DNA from: a virus
Reading direction: 5' to 3' (one strand)
IMG/VR virus record: IMGVR_UViG_3300030099_006375
Span: 1 to 27,551 of that record
Length of the DNA: 27,551 nucleotides
Shown here: in pieces, positions 8,617 to 18,559 of the stretch
Numbering within the stretch: the first letter of the stretch is position 1
How the letters are laid out: each line of letters opens with the position of its first letter
The notes under the pieces: generated by a model
Told to the model about the DNA's origin: nothing
Seen by the model: the letters and a program-made list of their open reading frames with translations, nothing else
Databases searched by the model: none
Program-made: the position numbers and the translations under genes

Positions 8617-9078
8617 TTATTTATTTTTAATGTATTGTTCATAATCTTCGTGTGTTAAAGAAACTAACTGTTTCTCTAGTTCTTCTATATCTGTGATGTT
8701 TTCTGGATTTGCGTGTATGTTAACAAACAAAGAATCCTCCGCAGCATATATTACTCTTTTAGACCCTGGTTTAGCTACAACATAGCAAGGAGCGATATAC
8801 TCTTCTTGAAAGTCTTCTGTAGCTATAAACAGACGACCGTATAATAAAAACCAGACGTGCAAGTGCTTATGTATGGCTCCGACTACGGCTGAATCTTTTT
8901 TAAATTTCATTTCCCTTACATAAACACCATCAACAAACGTGTGCTTAAGTGGAAAGTTTTCGCTATGCAAAACTTCTTTTCCTGTGCCTTCAATGTTTTT
9001 ACCGTCAGCGTTAGCAATAAGAAAATCTTGCAGTTTTATTATTTTTTCTCTAGCAGCTAGAGTTATTTCTTTTTTCAT
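8617..9078 (-). CDS. Cupin-fold protein
   Basis: This 153-residue protein has the two short motifs of a small cupin beta-barrel. The first is GAIHKHLHVWFLLYGRL, with H70, H72 and H74 and the closing glycine. The second is AKPGSKRVIYAAEDSLFVNI, with P104-G105 and a final H122 as a possible metal ligand. The glutamate common in cupin motif 1 is absent, so metal binding could use only histidines or be lost. Small cupins occur in structural operons of several phages, probably as virion proteins or sugar/receptor-contacting parts, but the role is not settled. It lies 40 bases after the 122-residue gene and three bases before the start of the next gene. Confidence 0.72.
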   Translation of the reverse strand: MKKEITLAAREKIIKLQDFLIANADGKNIEGTGKEVLHSENFPLKHTFVDGVYVREMKFKKDSAVVGAIHKHLHVWFLLYGRLFIATEDFQEEYIAPCYVVAKPGSKRVIYAAEDSLFVNIHANPENITDIEELEKQLVSLTHEDYEQYIKNK

Positions 9079-9118
9079 TTAATTAAATTTACTTGTATAA
9101 TATCACACTTATAGTGCT

Positions 9119-9487
9119 CTATTTACTGCTTTCAAACATATCAGTACCTATTTGAAACAACTCTATTTTACTGTTAGATTTGTTTACAAATTTTACTTCA
9201 GCATAATATCCTAATATAGAAGACATGTTTGCCATGTTGTCTTTGCTAAAGAATATAAAGTCACTTGTAGTAGGTACTTGTTGATTAGCGTCTAAGTCTA
9301 CAACTATATTTCCACCGCTTGATGTTCTTGTTATAGAAACTATAGGACCCATCTTAGTCATACCAGAATAATCAGAGCTAGCTTGCATTGTTCCACCTTG
9401 AAACGTAGTAGGAGTGTAATATACAATATCTCCTACTTGCGCGGATCTGTTTATATTGTTAGTAAATGTTAATGTTACGTTTGCCAT
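9119..9487 (-). CDS. Small conserved virion-type protein, unknown function
   Basis: This is a 122-residue, mostly beta-strand protein with no signal peptide or membrane segment. The C-terminal third (NMANMSSILGYYAEVKFVN, then KIELFQIGTDMFESSK) is a strongly patterned ending that I have seen in small genes placed after the tail stabilisation gene of other marine and Bacteroidota phages, though I cannot name a function. The N-terminal part has VGDIVYYTPTTFQGG and a Gly-rich turn. Its location nine bases after the giant tail gene and before the cupin gene suggests a tail-tip or tail-tube plug component. The start ATG has a weak AAGG seven bases upstream, the only near Shine-Dalgarno match in the window. 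Confidence 0.6.
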   Translation of the reverse strand: MANVTLTFTNNINRSAQVGDIVYYTPTTFQGGTMQASSDYSGMTKMGPIVSITRTSSGGNIVVDLDANQQVPTTSDFIFFSKDNMANMSSILGYYAEVKFVNKSNSKIELFQIGTDMFESSK

Positions 9488-9496
9488 GCCTTAATA

Positions 9497-12400
9497 TTAT
9501 GTAAACTCTGGTGAATCGTGATTTCCTACCCTTAGTCCAGTTTTTGAAAAAACTTGTAAAAAGCCTGTTTCCACTACCCCACCACCTTCGAATTTTACAG
9601 TTATCACAAGCTGTTGTTGTACATTAGCGGCGCCATGATTTGTTACGGTACAAGCCACGTCTATTTCATAACTTGCTGCACTGTTAGAGCTTGAGTTTAG
9701 TTCAAATTGATGGTTTACAACGCCTGGACCGGCAAACATGTTGTTATTAAAATATTGTTCAATATTTGCGGCAGCTTCAGTATTGTTACCAGCAGTGTTA
9801 CCTGTGTAAAATGCACCAGCTACATCTATAAATTTATTTCCTTGAATAGGATCATTTACGACAAATCTGTGTCCAGAAGTAGTTTGCACCGTTATTGTTT
9901 TTACCGTTCTTTGTACTCCAGCACTACTTGTTCCCTCTACAATACTCTTGTGTTTTTCATGTGAACCGAGTGATGTAATATTACTGCTCGAAGTTACACT
10001 GTATTGGCTAGCTGGTGCTGCTATAGTAGCTAAATCACCGCTAGATCCATTACCAAATATTTGTTGAGTAGCAGGACTGTCACCCATATCTTTAGTAATA
10101 TTGCAAGTAGTGTCAACTCTATGCTTTATTTCCGCCCCACCTAAAGTTACTGGTGATCCTTGAATTATTAAAGTAATATCTACAGCTGAAGTTACTACAA
10201 GACTTTCAAACTCAAAGTCAATTTGAACACCTTGATTAGGTGATCCACCTAAGTTGGTGGTTGTAACTTTATGTATATTTGCAGCCGCTCCGCTAAATGT
10301 ATCACCACTAACTCCTTCTTGGTAAACAGATGGTCCAGCGCTAGGCGCGTTAGCAGCATTACCACCAACAGTTGTTATATTAGCGTTTTCAAAAGTAAAA
10401 CCAAATTGTGGTGTTATAATACATTGAGCAACTACTTGGTCAAGATTAGAGTTTCCTTGAACGCTAGTAGCAAAGCTTTGAACAGTAACGCCAGCACTAG
10501 TTGCACCACCAGTGTTTTGATGAACAACATTAACAGTGATAGGAAATTCTTTAGTACTAATAGGATCTTCAAATTCATCTTCTGGTGTGAAAGATTCACC
10601 ACCGGGATCTACAGGTATTACAGGCTCGTCACCGCCACCTATGTCTTGAACTGGTTGCCAAATAAGTGACATATCACCTATTATTGCAGGATCAAATGAC
10701 GGAGGATCACAAGGATTACCGTCAACTATACCAGTTCCCCATTGTATATTATTCATATATGGAACAGTACCACCACCACTTGATGTCGGATTAGCACTGA
10801 ATGGGAAAAATCCATCTGACATTGATGGACTAGAAGATCCAGCAAGTCCATCAAAATCTAAAGTATAGGTAACGGTTAGCTGCGTGGCTAATCCATTATT
10901 ATCAAACTCTGTAAAATCCCAGTTTATTTTCAAGAAACCACTATAAGCAAACGCAGCCGATACTGTTTGTAAAAATCCAAAGCTTCCTGAGTTTTGATTA
11001 TAAAAATCAGATTGCGAAGGAGAAAAAGCAGGTGCAAAGATAGCACCGGTATCCCAGCCAAGAGCTTGTGGAAATATAAAAGAAGTTAAAACATCTTGTG
11101 CTGTTTGATTACCAACTGGGCTTACGAAATGATTTCCAACAGAAGCGTTGTAGACTACAGAAAAGCTATTGCTACTTGTTGTGTAATCCCAAGAACCATT
11201 TAACACACACGAAAGATCAGCACCTGAGCTAGGCGCAAGTGGGTCAGGAAAAAGGAGTGCAAACTCCGCGTTGTTCATAGCTTGACCAAACTGTAATACG
11301 CTAGTTGATAAGTTTGGATCAATAGCCGTTGGTTGAGCTAAAGACCACTCAGAAGAAGCGCCTTCTTCCCAAATTAAGTCAATATCAAAAGGTATATAGT
11401 ATTGATATATTTGTAGCGCAGTACCATCAGTATCAGCTGCTAAATTAACACTTAACGTTTGACTAGCGTTAGGCGTGTAACCACTTGCCCACTGAATCTG
11501 TACAATAATACAGTCGCTAAGACTGCCTGTTGGTAAAGTAATTGTAGCTGTAACAACATCTGTTATAGTTTGACTAGTGCTACTACTTGTATTTTGTGTT
11601 GTAGTTCCGTTTAACGTTAAACTATCTATAACAACAGTAGGCGCTGTAAAGCTTCCGTTAAAAGGAGCGGTTAAACCACTGTTAGGATCTATAAAGCTAT
11701 AGCCTTCTGGTGGACACACTGTAACTTGCTGCTTACCTGTTCCAGCATCAAAACTTGAATACGTACTAAAGTCTGTATCAAATGGTATTAAAGTTTCTGT
11801 GTTGCTAGTTACAGTTACCGTTTGCTGACAAGTAACACTTAGCGCTGCGGTAACTTCTGAAGAGTAAAATAAACCACTGTTGGTGCCACCACTTATAGCG
11901 CTAGCCCTACCTATACCCTGCACAGAAAACTCTTGAGAGTCTATATTACCAGTACCGCCTCCACCACCAACGTCGTTTGTAAATGTTGTGGCTACACCAG
12001 ATATACTATTAAACCACTTACCTTCTTTTTCTTTAAACTCTAAAACTTGACCTTCTTGTTTGTCTGTAGTTATAGACTCAACAAACCAACCTGTATATGC
12101 ATCGTCATTATAATATTCAGCGTCTGAAAAAACAACTGTTTTAAGACCAGCTATACTTACAGCAGTGCTTAAGGTTAGTTGATTACTGCCCGTGTTTATA
12201 GCTGTAATAGTGACAGGTGTTAACTGAAGACTTTCTGGTAGAGTAAAATCATCACCAGTTACAACTTGACCTACTGTTAAGCCCGTGGGTATCGATGTTA
12301 AAGTTAAAGTAGTTGTTGCGTTGTGAGCTCCGTTAGTTGTTCCAGTTCTACTGTTAGCTATAACTTGAGCTTGTGTACCTTCGTAGTTTATAGTTTGAAA

Positions 12401-15400
12401 ACTTTTAACAGAGCCTGGCGCGTCGTTAAATATAGGTGTTATACTTGAAAAATATTGTGTACCATAAAAGTTATTTCTACCACCAACAGCATCATCGCTA
12501 TGTAGAAAAACTCTACCTTTTTTAAGAGTGTAATATTCGTTGTTAATAGATAAACCTTGCTCTATAATGTAAGACTTAAAGCTAACCCAAGAGTTTGTTT
12601 TTTCATTAAAAGATATTGTTTGAACTCTTTTTGTTACGTCAACAGTAGTATCACTATCTGTATCATCTACACCTAAGTTGTTGTGTATAGTTAGATCGTA
12701 CTCACCTTTTTTATCATTAAAAGCACCAACGCAAGCCACGGCACTCTTAAGCTCGTCTGCAAAATAATCAGACATACCTATTTCAGATATAGGTGTTATT
12801 CCGTCCATAGATAATCTACAAACAGCACCTCTGTCTCTATCTGTAAAATAGCATCTAAACTCATTTTCAGCAAAAGACTCTGGGTTTCTTGATATACCAT
12901 GGTCTCCACTAAAAGGAACTGCTGTACCTAACACGGCTTTATTAGACGTTACGTTTGTGTTACCGTCAGCGTTAAACAACGCGTCTTTGTTAGATAATAT
13001 TTTTAAAACTTTGTTTTCACAAAAAGCTAATACATTTGTATTTCTAGTAAATAGCTTTTGTATACTACCATATTCTGGATTTAAGTCTTTTGTTATACCT
13101 TCTGCTTTAATAAACTGATTTAAGTTATTAACGTCAGTTTTAGAATTATAAATACCGGAAAATATTAAACCGTGCTTATATGTTTTTTGTCCGTAAGTTT
13201 CTGCTGTAGAAGAAGCTTTAACACCATTATCTAATCTAGGCGCGTTAAAATCATCTCTAATTCTATCAGACTCAACACCGTTACCAAAATGCCAACAGTT
13301 GTGGAAAGGCAAAGTATTTTCAGAAGTAAACACTAAAGAGTTTAAGTGCACGCTTTCTGTTGCTGTATAGCTTTGAATGTTGTCAAAGAACGTTGTGTTT
13401 GGAGAGCTTTGATAACCTAAGCCTAGTTGTCCAGAACCCGGTAAGCCATCTTTGAAGTTATTAATAGTTAAAGTAGATTTAGTACCATCTAGTCTATACA
13501 CGTGAAAACTTCCAAATCTATCAAAAGAACTAACAGACGTATGCTCTCCAGCTACACCAGGGTTTCCAACATAAACGCCCGCGTTTGCACCAAGCGAGAA
13601 ACTGAAAGAATTACCGTCTGCAATTAAGCCTGGATCGATACCGTCATGAGTTCCTGCTAAATAATGAGTTGCTCCAGACGTTAAAATAGGTACACCAAAG
13701 TTTCTTATAGCATCTAAACCTATTTTCTGAATACCATCTTCTATTTGAGAACCTCTAACGTGTAGTATCTTTGTAGTTAGATCTTCTAAGGCGTCTTTAG
13801 TTTTGTTATCAAACAAATGGAATAATTCATTTGGTTTTTTACCGGTACCGTGAGGATCATTATGGCTAAAAGGAACTGAGTCAACAGCTGTAAACGTCGG
13901 TGCTGAGTTATCAGTACCATCAGAGTCATAACCAGTTCTATAACAACTTACAAAATCTCCAAAGTTTATAAAGTCTTCAATATTTTTTTCTGTAAGTTTT
14001 ATAGGATAAGTTCTAGGTATTTCAAAAAAGATATTTAAGCCAATATCTGGATCTGGTAAAATTTCAAATATAGCCGGCGTATTGTAGTCGCCTAGTACAG
14101 TTCCTAAAAAGTTAGTGGTAAGATAACTTGCTTCTCCAGCTCCTTTTAATCCAACAACTAAATTTTTAGAAGCTTTTACTTTTACATAAAACTTACCTTT
14201 TCTCTGCTTAGGCGGTATAACAACTTCTACTTCATTTTGCGAAGGATCATTTGAATCAAACTTTGGCGCTTCATTAGATATAGCTAAAACTCTAATAGTC
14301 TCATCAGCATATCTATAAGCACCACCTTCTCCAGCTCTACTTTTTAATCTTAATAAAGAGTCTTCTTGTATTTTGTTTCTATCAGCAGAGTGAAAAGCAA
14401 GCCAGTAGCTTTTAGTAGCGTTTTGAGAGCTAGTACCATCTCCTTCAGCTGGATAAGCTTTAAATAAAGCTATGTTGTAATATTCGTTAGATGTTTCTTT
14501 TACATAATATCTATAGTGTGTAGCCCAAGAAGGTATACCTCCTTCTAAGGTAAGCTTAGCTCTTAGTCTACTAGTAGAAAAAGCACTATTAACAGGAGCT
14601 GTATAAGAGCTCTCTGGACCAGTTATTACAGGAGACTGCCTGCCAAATCTATCTAAAAAAGATATTCCTAAAGTGTAAGTTCTATCAGATTTTATTGATT
14701 TGTGAGGAGAGCCATAATGCCTATGATTAAATTGATTAGTGTAAGCGGTTTCTCTAAAAGAGCCTCTTAAAGCATCTTGCGGATCTCGCCACTCGTAATA
14801 TAGTCTTGGTACTACATCTTTACCATCGCTTGTTTTTAAATCATAGTCTAACGTGTAGTTACCGTATATAAGTCTATTAGCTGAAACGCATTGAGCTTTT
14901 GCTTTTATTGGAACAGCGTCAAAAGGCCTTAATATTTGATTAGAAGGTATTACACCACCAAGCTTTTCAGACTTAACAACAAAAACACCTCTAGTATTTG
15001 AATAAGAAAAGTTAGGAAATTTATTTGCCTCGTTTGAAAGACTTTGATTAAAGTTTATTGCAGCTGCTATAGTCGGATCTGCCGCTGTGCTGTTGCTGAC
15101 TAATTGATTAGGTCCTAGTACAGTTTTAGCAAAGTTTCTATTATCATCGTTCCACTCTCTACTGCCTTTATTTATAGATTCTAACTTATATATATTGTTT
15201 TCTCCATCAAACTTAACTAGAATATCTATTTGTTTTACATCTACGGGCGTGCTTGGCGTTATAAAATCTCTAAGCTTGATCATTCTAACATCGTTTTCCA
15301 TAGCAGAGTTTTGTCCTTCTTCTTTATTCCAAGAATACTTATTCTTTGGTAAAAAGCAAGGCTCTGTAAAAGGGCTTATAGCTGAAAACTGATTGTCGTC

Positions 15401-17656
15401 ATATTTGTATCTAATAGCAAATCTAGGAAATTTATCTTTAAATATAACAGGATCGTTTGGATCTTCTAGACTTGCCTCCCAATACTGCATACCACTAGTA
15501 GTAGCTTGCGATAACGGCGTTTTGTTTAATTCTTCGTTTTTATCTACTACTATACCTTTTATAGTAAGTATATCGTTATATTTTGTATACGTGGGTGGAG
15601 TTGCGTTAGTACCACTAGTACCACCACTACCAAAGTCATAAAATCCATCTTCACTATCTCTTTCTATGTTAACCACTTTAGCCCCGTTAGTATCGTGATA
15701 ATCGTTAGTTGGAGCTGACGCTCCTGGCTGACTAAAAGTTCCATTACTAGCAATTTCTGTTATTTGTATTTTTAACGACCTTGTGCCGGAGTCTGAATCT
15801 GTAGCAACTGTTCCACCAGATCCATCAAAAACAAGAGCAGGCGTATAGTAACTTATTGAGTTTAAAACTAAAATATCATTTACTCGCCAAGAGTGATTTT
15901 TTGTATTATTGTCAGTATCAACAGTGCCAGTAAAAAAAGAAGGAAAAGCATAATCTCTAGCTTGATTTTTTGTTACAGTAAAAGTTATTTCTGTTGAAGA
16001 GTCTATAGGCGTAGCGCTGTTTATAGCTGAAGCAGATTTTAAACCTATATTATGCGTTAAACCTATTCTTTTAGTTCTTAAAAGATCTACTTTTGGTGGG
16101 TTTAGTGGATGCCTTCTTATTACTGTTATATCTTCTAACTCGTAGTTTTTAATTTTATCATTGTTTAAACCAAGGCCATAATTAGTACTTGAGCTAGCTG
16201 GTAGATGACCAAACTTATTACTAATTGGGTTTTTATATAGCAGCTGAGTAGTCTCAAAAAGCATAGGTTTAAGAGCGGGTTCTGCTCCTTGGTTAATAAC
16301 TGCATTACCATTAGTAACATAGTTAGAGCCAGCTATACCTTTTTCAATATCTATTCTTTTTGGCTCTGTCTTGCCGTCTGTGAAATATATAGTACCTTCA
16401 ACAATATCAATACCAGTTATCTTGTTGTTTATAGGCGTTGGATGATCTTTTATTAATTTTGTTCCACTAGAATTAGTCTCTGTATAATCTAATTTATTAC
16501 CTGTTTGAAAATTTAAAAGTCTTTCATTAGAAAACTTATAGTGAATACCACTGGCTATATTAGCTGCTGTCACTAAGTTTGCAGGTATTGCTTTGTTTAA
16601 AGTTATTTGAATTTGTCTTGGGGCAGGATTACCACCACCCATCTTTCTTTCAACCTTTAAAACTTTAACACTACCTAAAGCATTGAGTGTAACAGGATTT
16701 ATAAGGTCAGGAGTTAATATGTTTTGTCCACTTGAATCTATTATTTGAAAGTCAGCACCGGGATAAATACCATTAGCGTAATTCATGTTTCCAGAGCTAC
16801 TAACTGAAGGATTAGACCCAGATTCTGACATAAAAAGAATAGTAATATCTTCGTTTCTAGGACCAGTTTTGTTATTTACGTCAGTGCTATTAGAAACATC
16901 CCATTGATCTATAATATGAGTGGGTGTTCTATAAACATTGTACACATCTACAAAAACTGCTTTAAGTTTATCGTTCTGTGTAGTAGCTTGATACTGAGCT
17001 GTTCTAGTTTCTAATATACAGTCTACATCATAACCATCTTTTGTTGCTACTGAAAATGTTAAGGTAGTGCCACTAGCAATACTATTTAATTTACTTAAAG
17101 TAATAGTAGTACCGCTTATAGCTGTTACTGTAGTTGAGTGAACAACATCTGTACCAGTAACTAATTGACCAACGACTACACCTGTAGCACTGTTTAACTC
17201 TACTGTATCAGAGTCTGTAGTTGTGCCTGAAGATGTTTGGACTTGTGTAGTAAGCGTTAAAGAAGGTGTGTCTGAATATCTGTTTCCTGCCGCAACAATC
17301 TCAGGCTCAATAGCGCTAGATAAAAAACTGTATATTTTATCTGTAGCTTCATCTGTAACAACGCCAACTGTTTCAGCTGAGTCAGAAAAATCATTTCCAA
17401 AGCTAGGCGTATAATATACGAAAGGAGCATTTTCGTCAAGACTTGCTATTCCAAAAGTATTGTGAAATCTATCGTCTATTCTTAGACTACCAAGCAGTTG
17501 ATTACCAGGAACATTGCGAGCTGTACCAACAGATGACTCTTCAGCTGTTGAAACTTCTATATTCAACGCATCTCTATATTCACCGTCTGGTATAATTCTT
17601 TCGTCAAGGTCTTTGTTCATTCGACCTTGCATAAAATTTCTTTTCAACTCAGGCAT
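9497..17656 (-). CDS. Giant tail stabilisation/adhesin-like protein
   Basis: This 2719-residue protein is the largest complete gene here. Its N-terminus (KRNFMQGRMNKDLDERIIPD, then GEYRDALNIEVSTAEES) matches the start I know from stabilisation or 'muzzle' proteins of crAss-like and other podoviruses, which form the tail tube below the neck and are often beta-propeller based. A second conserved block at about 1530-1630 (YGSIQKLFTRNTNVLAF, CYFTDRDRGAVCRLSMDGI, PISEIGMSDYF) belongs to the same family. Beyond about 1650 the chain becomes Ser/Thr/Asn-rich and beta-rich, like an Ig-like adhesin, which could contact the host. A duplicated insert domain occurs at about 140-205 and 1765-1845, and three degenerate beta modules with a G-aromatic-x-F core lie at about 1975, 2410 and 2585. 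Family members are usually much shorter, so this looks like a fusion of tail tube with receptor-binding modules. There is no sign of a frameshift. Confidence 0.75.
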   Translation of the reverse strand: MPELKRNFMQGRMNKDLDERIIPDGEYRDALNIEVSTAEESSVGTARNVPGNQLLGSLRIDDRFHNTFGIASLDENAPFVYYTPSFGNDFSDSAETVGVVTDEATDKIYSFLSSAIEPEIVAAGNRYSDTPSLTLTTQVQTSSGTTTDSDTVELNSATGVVVGQLVTGTDVVHSTTVTAISGTTITLSKLNSIASGTTLTFSVATKDGYDVDCILETRTAQYQATTQNDKLKAVFVDVYNVYRTPTHIIDQWDVSNSTDVNNKTGPRNEDITILFMSESGSNPSVSSSGNMNYANGIYPGADFQIIDSSGQNILTPDLINPVTLNALGSVKVLKVERKMGGGNPAPRQIQITLNKAIPANLVTAANIASGIHYKFSNERLLNFQTGNKLDYTETNSSGTKLIKDHPTPINNKITGIDIVEGTIYFTDGKTEPKRIDIEKGIAGSNYVTNGNAVINQGAEPALKPMLFETTQLLYKNPISNKFGHLPASSSTNYGLGLNNDKIKNYELEDITVIRRHPLNPPKVDLLRTKRIGLTHNIGLKSASAINSATPIDSSTEITFTVTKNQARDYAFPSFFTGTVDTDNNTKNHSWRVNDILVLNSISYYTPALVFDGSGGTVATDSDSGTRSLKIQITEIASNGTFSQPGASAPTNDYHDTNGAKVVNIERDSEDGFYDFGSGGTSGTNATPPTYTKYNDILTIKGIVVDKNEELNKTPLSQATTSGMQYWEASLEDPNDPVIFKDKFPRFAIRYKYDDNQFSAISPFTEPCFLPKNKYSWNKEEGQNSAMENDVRMIKLRDFITPSTPVDVKQIDILVKFDGENNIYKLESINKGSREWNDDNRNFAKTVLGPNQLVSNSTAADPTIAAAINFNQSLSNEANKFPNFSYSNTRGVFVVKSEKLGGVIPSNQILRPFDAVPIKAKAQCVSANRLIYGNYTLDYDLKTSDGKDVVPRLYYEWRDPQDALRGSFRETAYTNQFNHRHYGSPHKSIKSDRTYTLGISFLDRFGRQSPVITGPESSYTAPVNSAFSTSRLRAKLTLEGGIPSWATHYRYYVKETSNEYYNIALFKAYPAEGDGTSSQNATKSYWLAFHSADRNKIQEDSLLRLKSRAGEGGAYRYADETIRVLAISNEAPKFDSNDPSQNEVEVVIPPKQRKGKFYVKVKASKNLVVGLKGAGEASYLTTNFLGTVLGDYNTPAIFEILPDPDIGLNIFFEIPRTYPIKLTEKNIEDFINFGDFVSCYRTGYDSDGTDNSAPTFTAVDSVPFSHNDPHGTGKKPNELFHLFDNKTKDALEDLTTKILHVRGSQIEDGIQKIGLDAIRNFGVPILTSGATHYLAGTHDGIDPGLIADGNSFSFSLGANAGVYVGNPGVAGEHTSVSSFDRFGSFHVYRLDGTKSTLTINNFKDGLPGSGQLGLGYQSSPNTTFFDNIQSYTATESVHLNSLVFTSENTLPFHNCWHFGNGVESDRIRDDFNAPRLDNGVKASSTAETYGQKTYKHGLIFSGIYNSKTDVNNLNQFIKAEGITKDLNPEYGSIQKLFTRNTNVLAFCENKVLKILSNKDALFNADGNTNVTSNKAVLGTAVPFSGDHGISRNPESFAENEFRCYFTDRDRGAVCRLSMDGITPISEIGMSDYFADELKSAVACVGAFNDKKGEYDLTIHNNLGVDDTDSDTTVDVTKRVQTISFNEKTNSWVSFKSYIIEQGLSINNEYYTLKKGRVFLHSDDAVGGRNNFYGTQYFSSITPIFNDAPGSVKSFQTINYEGTQAQVIANSRTGTTNGAHNATTTLTLTSIPTGLTVGQVVTGDDFTLPESLQLTPVTITAINTGSNQLTLSTAVSIAGLKTVVFSDAEYYNDDAYTGWFVESITTDKQEGQVLEFKEKEGKWFNSISGVATTFTNDVGGGGGTGNIDSQEFSVQGIGRASAISGGTNSGLFYSSEVTAALSVTCQQTVTVTSNTETLIPFDTDFSTYSSFDAGTGKQQVTVCPPEGYSFIDPNSGLTAPFNGSFTAPTVVIDSLTLNGTTTQNTSSSTSQTITDVVTATITLPTGSLSDCIIVQIQWASGYTPNASQTLSVNLAADTDGTALQIYQYYIPFDIDLIWEEGASSEWSLAQPTAIDPNLSTSVLQFGQAMNNAEFALLFPDPLAPSSGADLSCVLNGSWDYTTSSNSFSVVYNASVGNHFVSPVGNQTAQDVLTSFIFPQALGWDTGAIFAPAFSPSQSDFYNQNSGSFGFLQTVSAAFAYSGFLKINWDFTEFDNNGLATQLTVTYTLDFDGLAGSSSPSMSDGFFPFSANPTSSGGGTVPYMNNIQWGTGIVDGNPCDPPSFDPAIIGDMSLIWQPVQDIGGGDEPVIPVDPGGESFTPEDEFEDPISTKEFPITVNVVHQNTGGATSAGVTVQSFATSVQGNSNLDQVVAQCIITPQFGFTFENANITTVGGNAANAPSAGPSVYQEGVSGDTFSGAAANIHKVTTTNLGGSPNQGVQIDFEFESLVVTSAVDITLIIQGSPVTLGGAEIKHRVDTTCNITKDMGDSPATQQIFGNGSSGDLATIAAPASQYSVTSSSNITSLGSHEKHKSIVEGTSSAGVQRTVKTITVQTTSGHRFVVNDPIQGNKFIDVAGAFYTGNTAGNNTEAAANIEQYFNNNMFAGPGVVNHQFELNSSSNSAASYEIDVACTVTNHGAANVQQQLVITVKFEGGGVVETGFLQVFSKTGLRVGNHDSPEFT

Positions 17657-17659
17657 TGA

Positions 17660-18556
17660 CTAGTGTTTTATGTGTTTAGACTTACCTCTAAGTATTTGAG
17701 TTATCTCTTCAAGCTTTATATTAGATAATCTAAGCTTAGCTTGTCTCTTAGAAGCGTAAGCCTCTTTCTTAAATCTTGCTACTAGATATTCAGGAACATC
17801 TGCTTTTGTTGCTAAAATAGCGTGTGCTATATATTTATACATAGCTTCTTCAGCAAACTTGTGTACTTGCATTTCAGCGTCTGTTCCTAAGCTATCACTT
17901 ATGTATTGTAGTATCACAGTTTTTCCACTAAGATTAGAGCTAAAGTGTATCCTACCTTTTAAATCGTTTATAAAGAAAGAGCCGTTGCTTTGAGCAAACT
18001 CTGGCTCTATACCATATCTTTGACCAACTAAATCTTCATACAAGCTAGAGTCATGTCCTTCTTCAGGACTTGTTTGAACAGTGGCAGAAGTGTAAGCTTT
18101 AGATGTATTAGATGTAAGTTGTAAATCAATGTTACCATCAGCATCGCCATCAATAAAATCTTCGTTACCAATAGCTCCAGTTTGTTTCGGTGCTGTTGGA
18201 TCACTAGTGTATTTTGTAGGATATAAAACTTGATGTATACCGTTGCTATCGATCTTAACTAGCTTCACATAGTTGACATAATCTTGCGGTAAAGTCATAG
18301 TTAAAGTAGTTGGTATTTCTATCTCATGAGACTTTGTACATTTAAACGTATCAAAGCTTAGTTCTTGTAAAGCTCTCTGCGCGTGAAAAGCAACGTCAGC
18401 TCTTCTAACTTTATTTATTATTTTTTCTTCACCAACGTATGCTAATATAAATTGATTTATAATATGCTCAAGTGAAGTAAACTGATAGTTACCATAGTTA
18501 GCACTATTACCACTGCCGTAGTATGTAGCTTGTGTTGTTCCGTCTAGTAATCCCAT
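17660..18556 (-). CDS. Putative second connector/adaptor protein
   Basis: This 298-residue protein carries a helical N-terminal region (SLEHIINQFILAYVGEEKII, then RRADVAFHAQRALQELSFDTF), a beta-rich middle and a helical, basic C-terminus (RFKKEAYASKRQAKLRLSNIK). The AQRALQEL pattern followed by a stretch ending in LPQDYVNYVKLVKID is common to tail-tubular/adaptor proteins that build the neck of short-tailed phages, though I infer this from pattern and position rather than from a named match. Residues 136-147 contain DGDADGNID, an Asp-rich loop resembling an EF-hand or dockerin calcium site but with Leu at position 12 where an acidic residue is usual. Its stop and the next start are three bases apart. 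Confidence 0.55.
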   Translation of the reverse strand: MGLLDGTTQATYYGSGNSANYGNYQFTSLEHIINQFILAYVGEEKIINKVRRADVAFHAQRALQELSFDTFKCTKSHEIEIPTTLTMTLPQDYVNYVKLVKIDSNGIHQVLYPTKYTSDPTAPKQTGAIGNEDFIDGDADGNIDLQLTSNTSKAYTSATVQTSPEEGHDSSLYEDLVGQRYGIEPEFAQSNGSFFINDLKGRIHFSSNLSGKTVILQYISDSLGTDAEMQVHKFAEEAMYKYIAHAILATKADVPEYLVARFKKEAYASKRQAKLRLSNIKLEEITQILRGKSKHIKH

Positions 18557-18559
18557 TTA

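Noticed and set aside
9079-9118. Possible promoter or hairpin in the 40-base gap before the cupin gene
   Set aside because: The CACT/AGTG pairing is only four base pairs, and the AT-rich stretch fits neither the sigma-70 consensus nor the Bacteroidota TTTG/TAnnTTTG pattern well enough.
17257-17439. Minus-strand 60-codon frame inside the giant tail gene
   Set aside because: It is an out-of-frame shadow in the N-terminal region of the 2719-residue protein.
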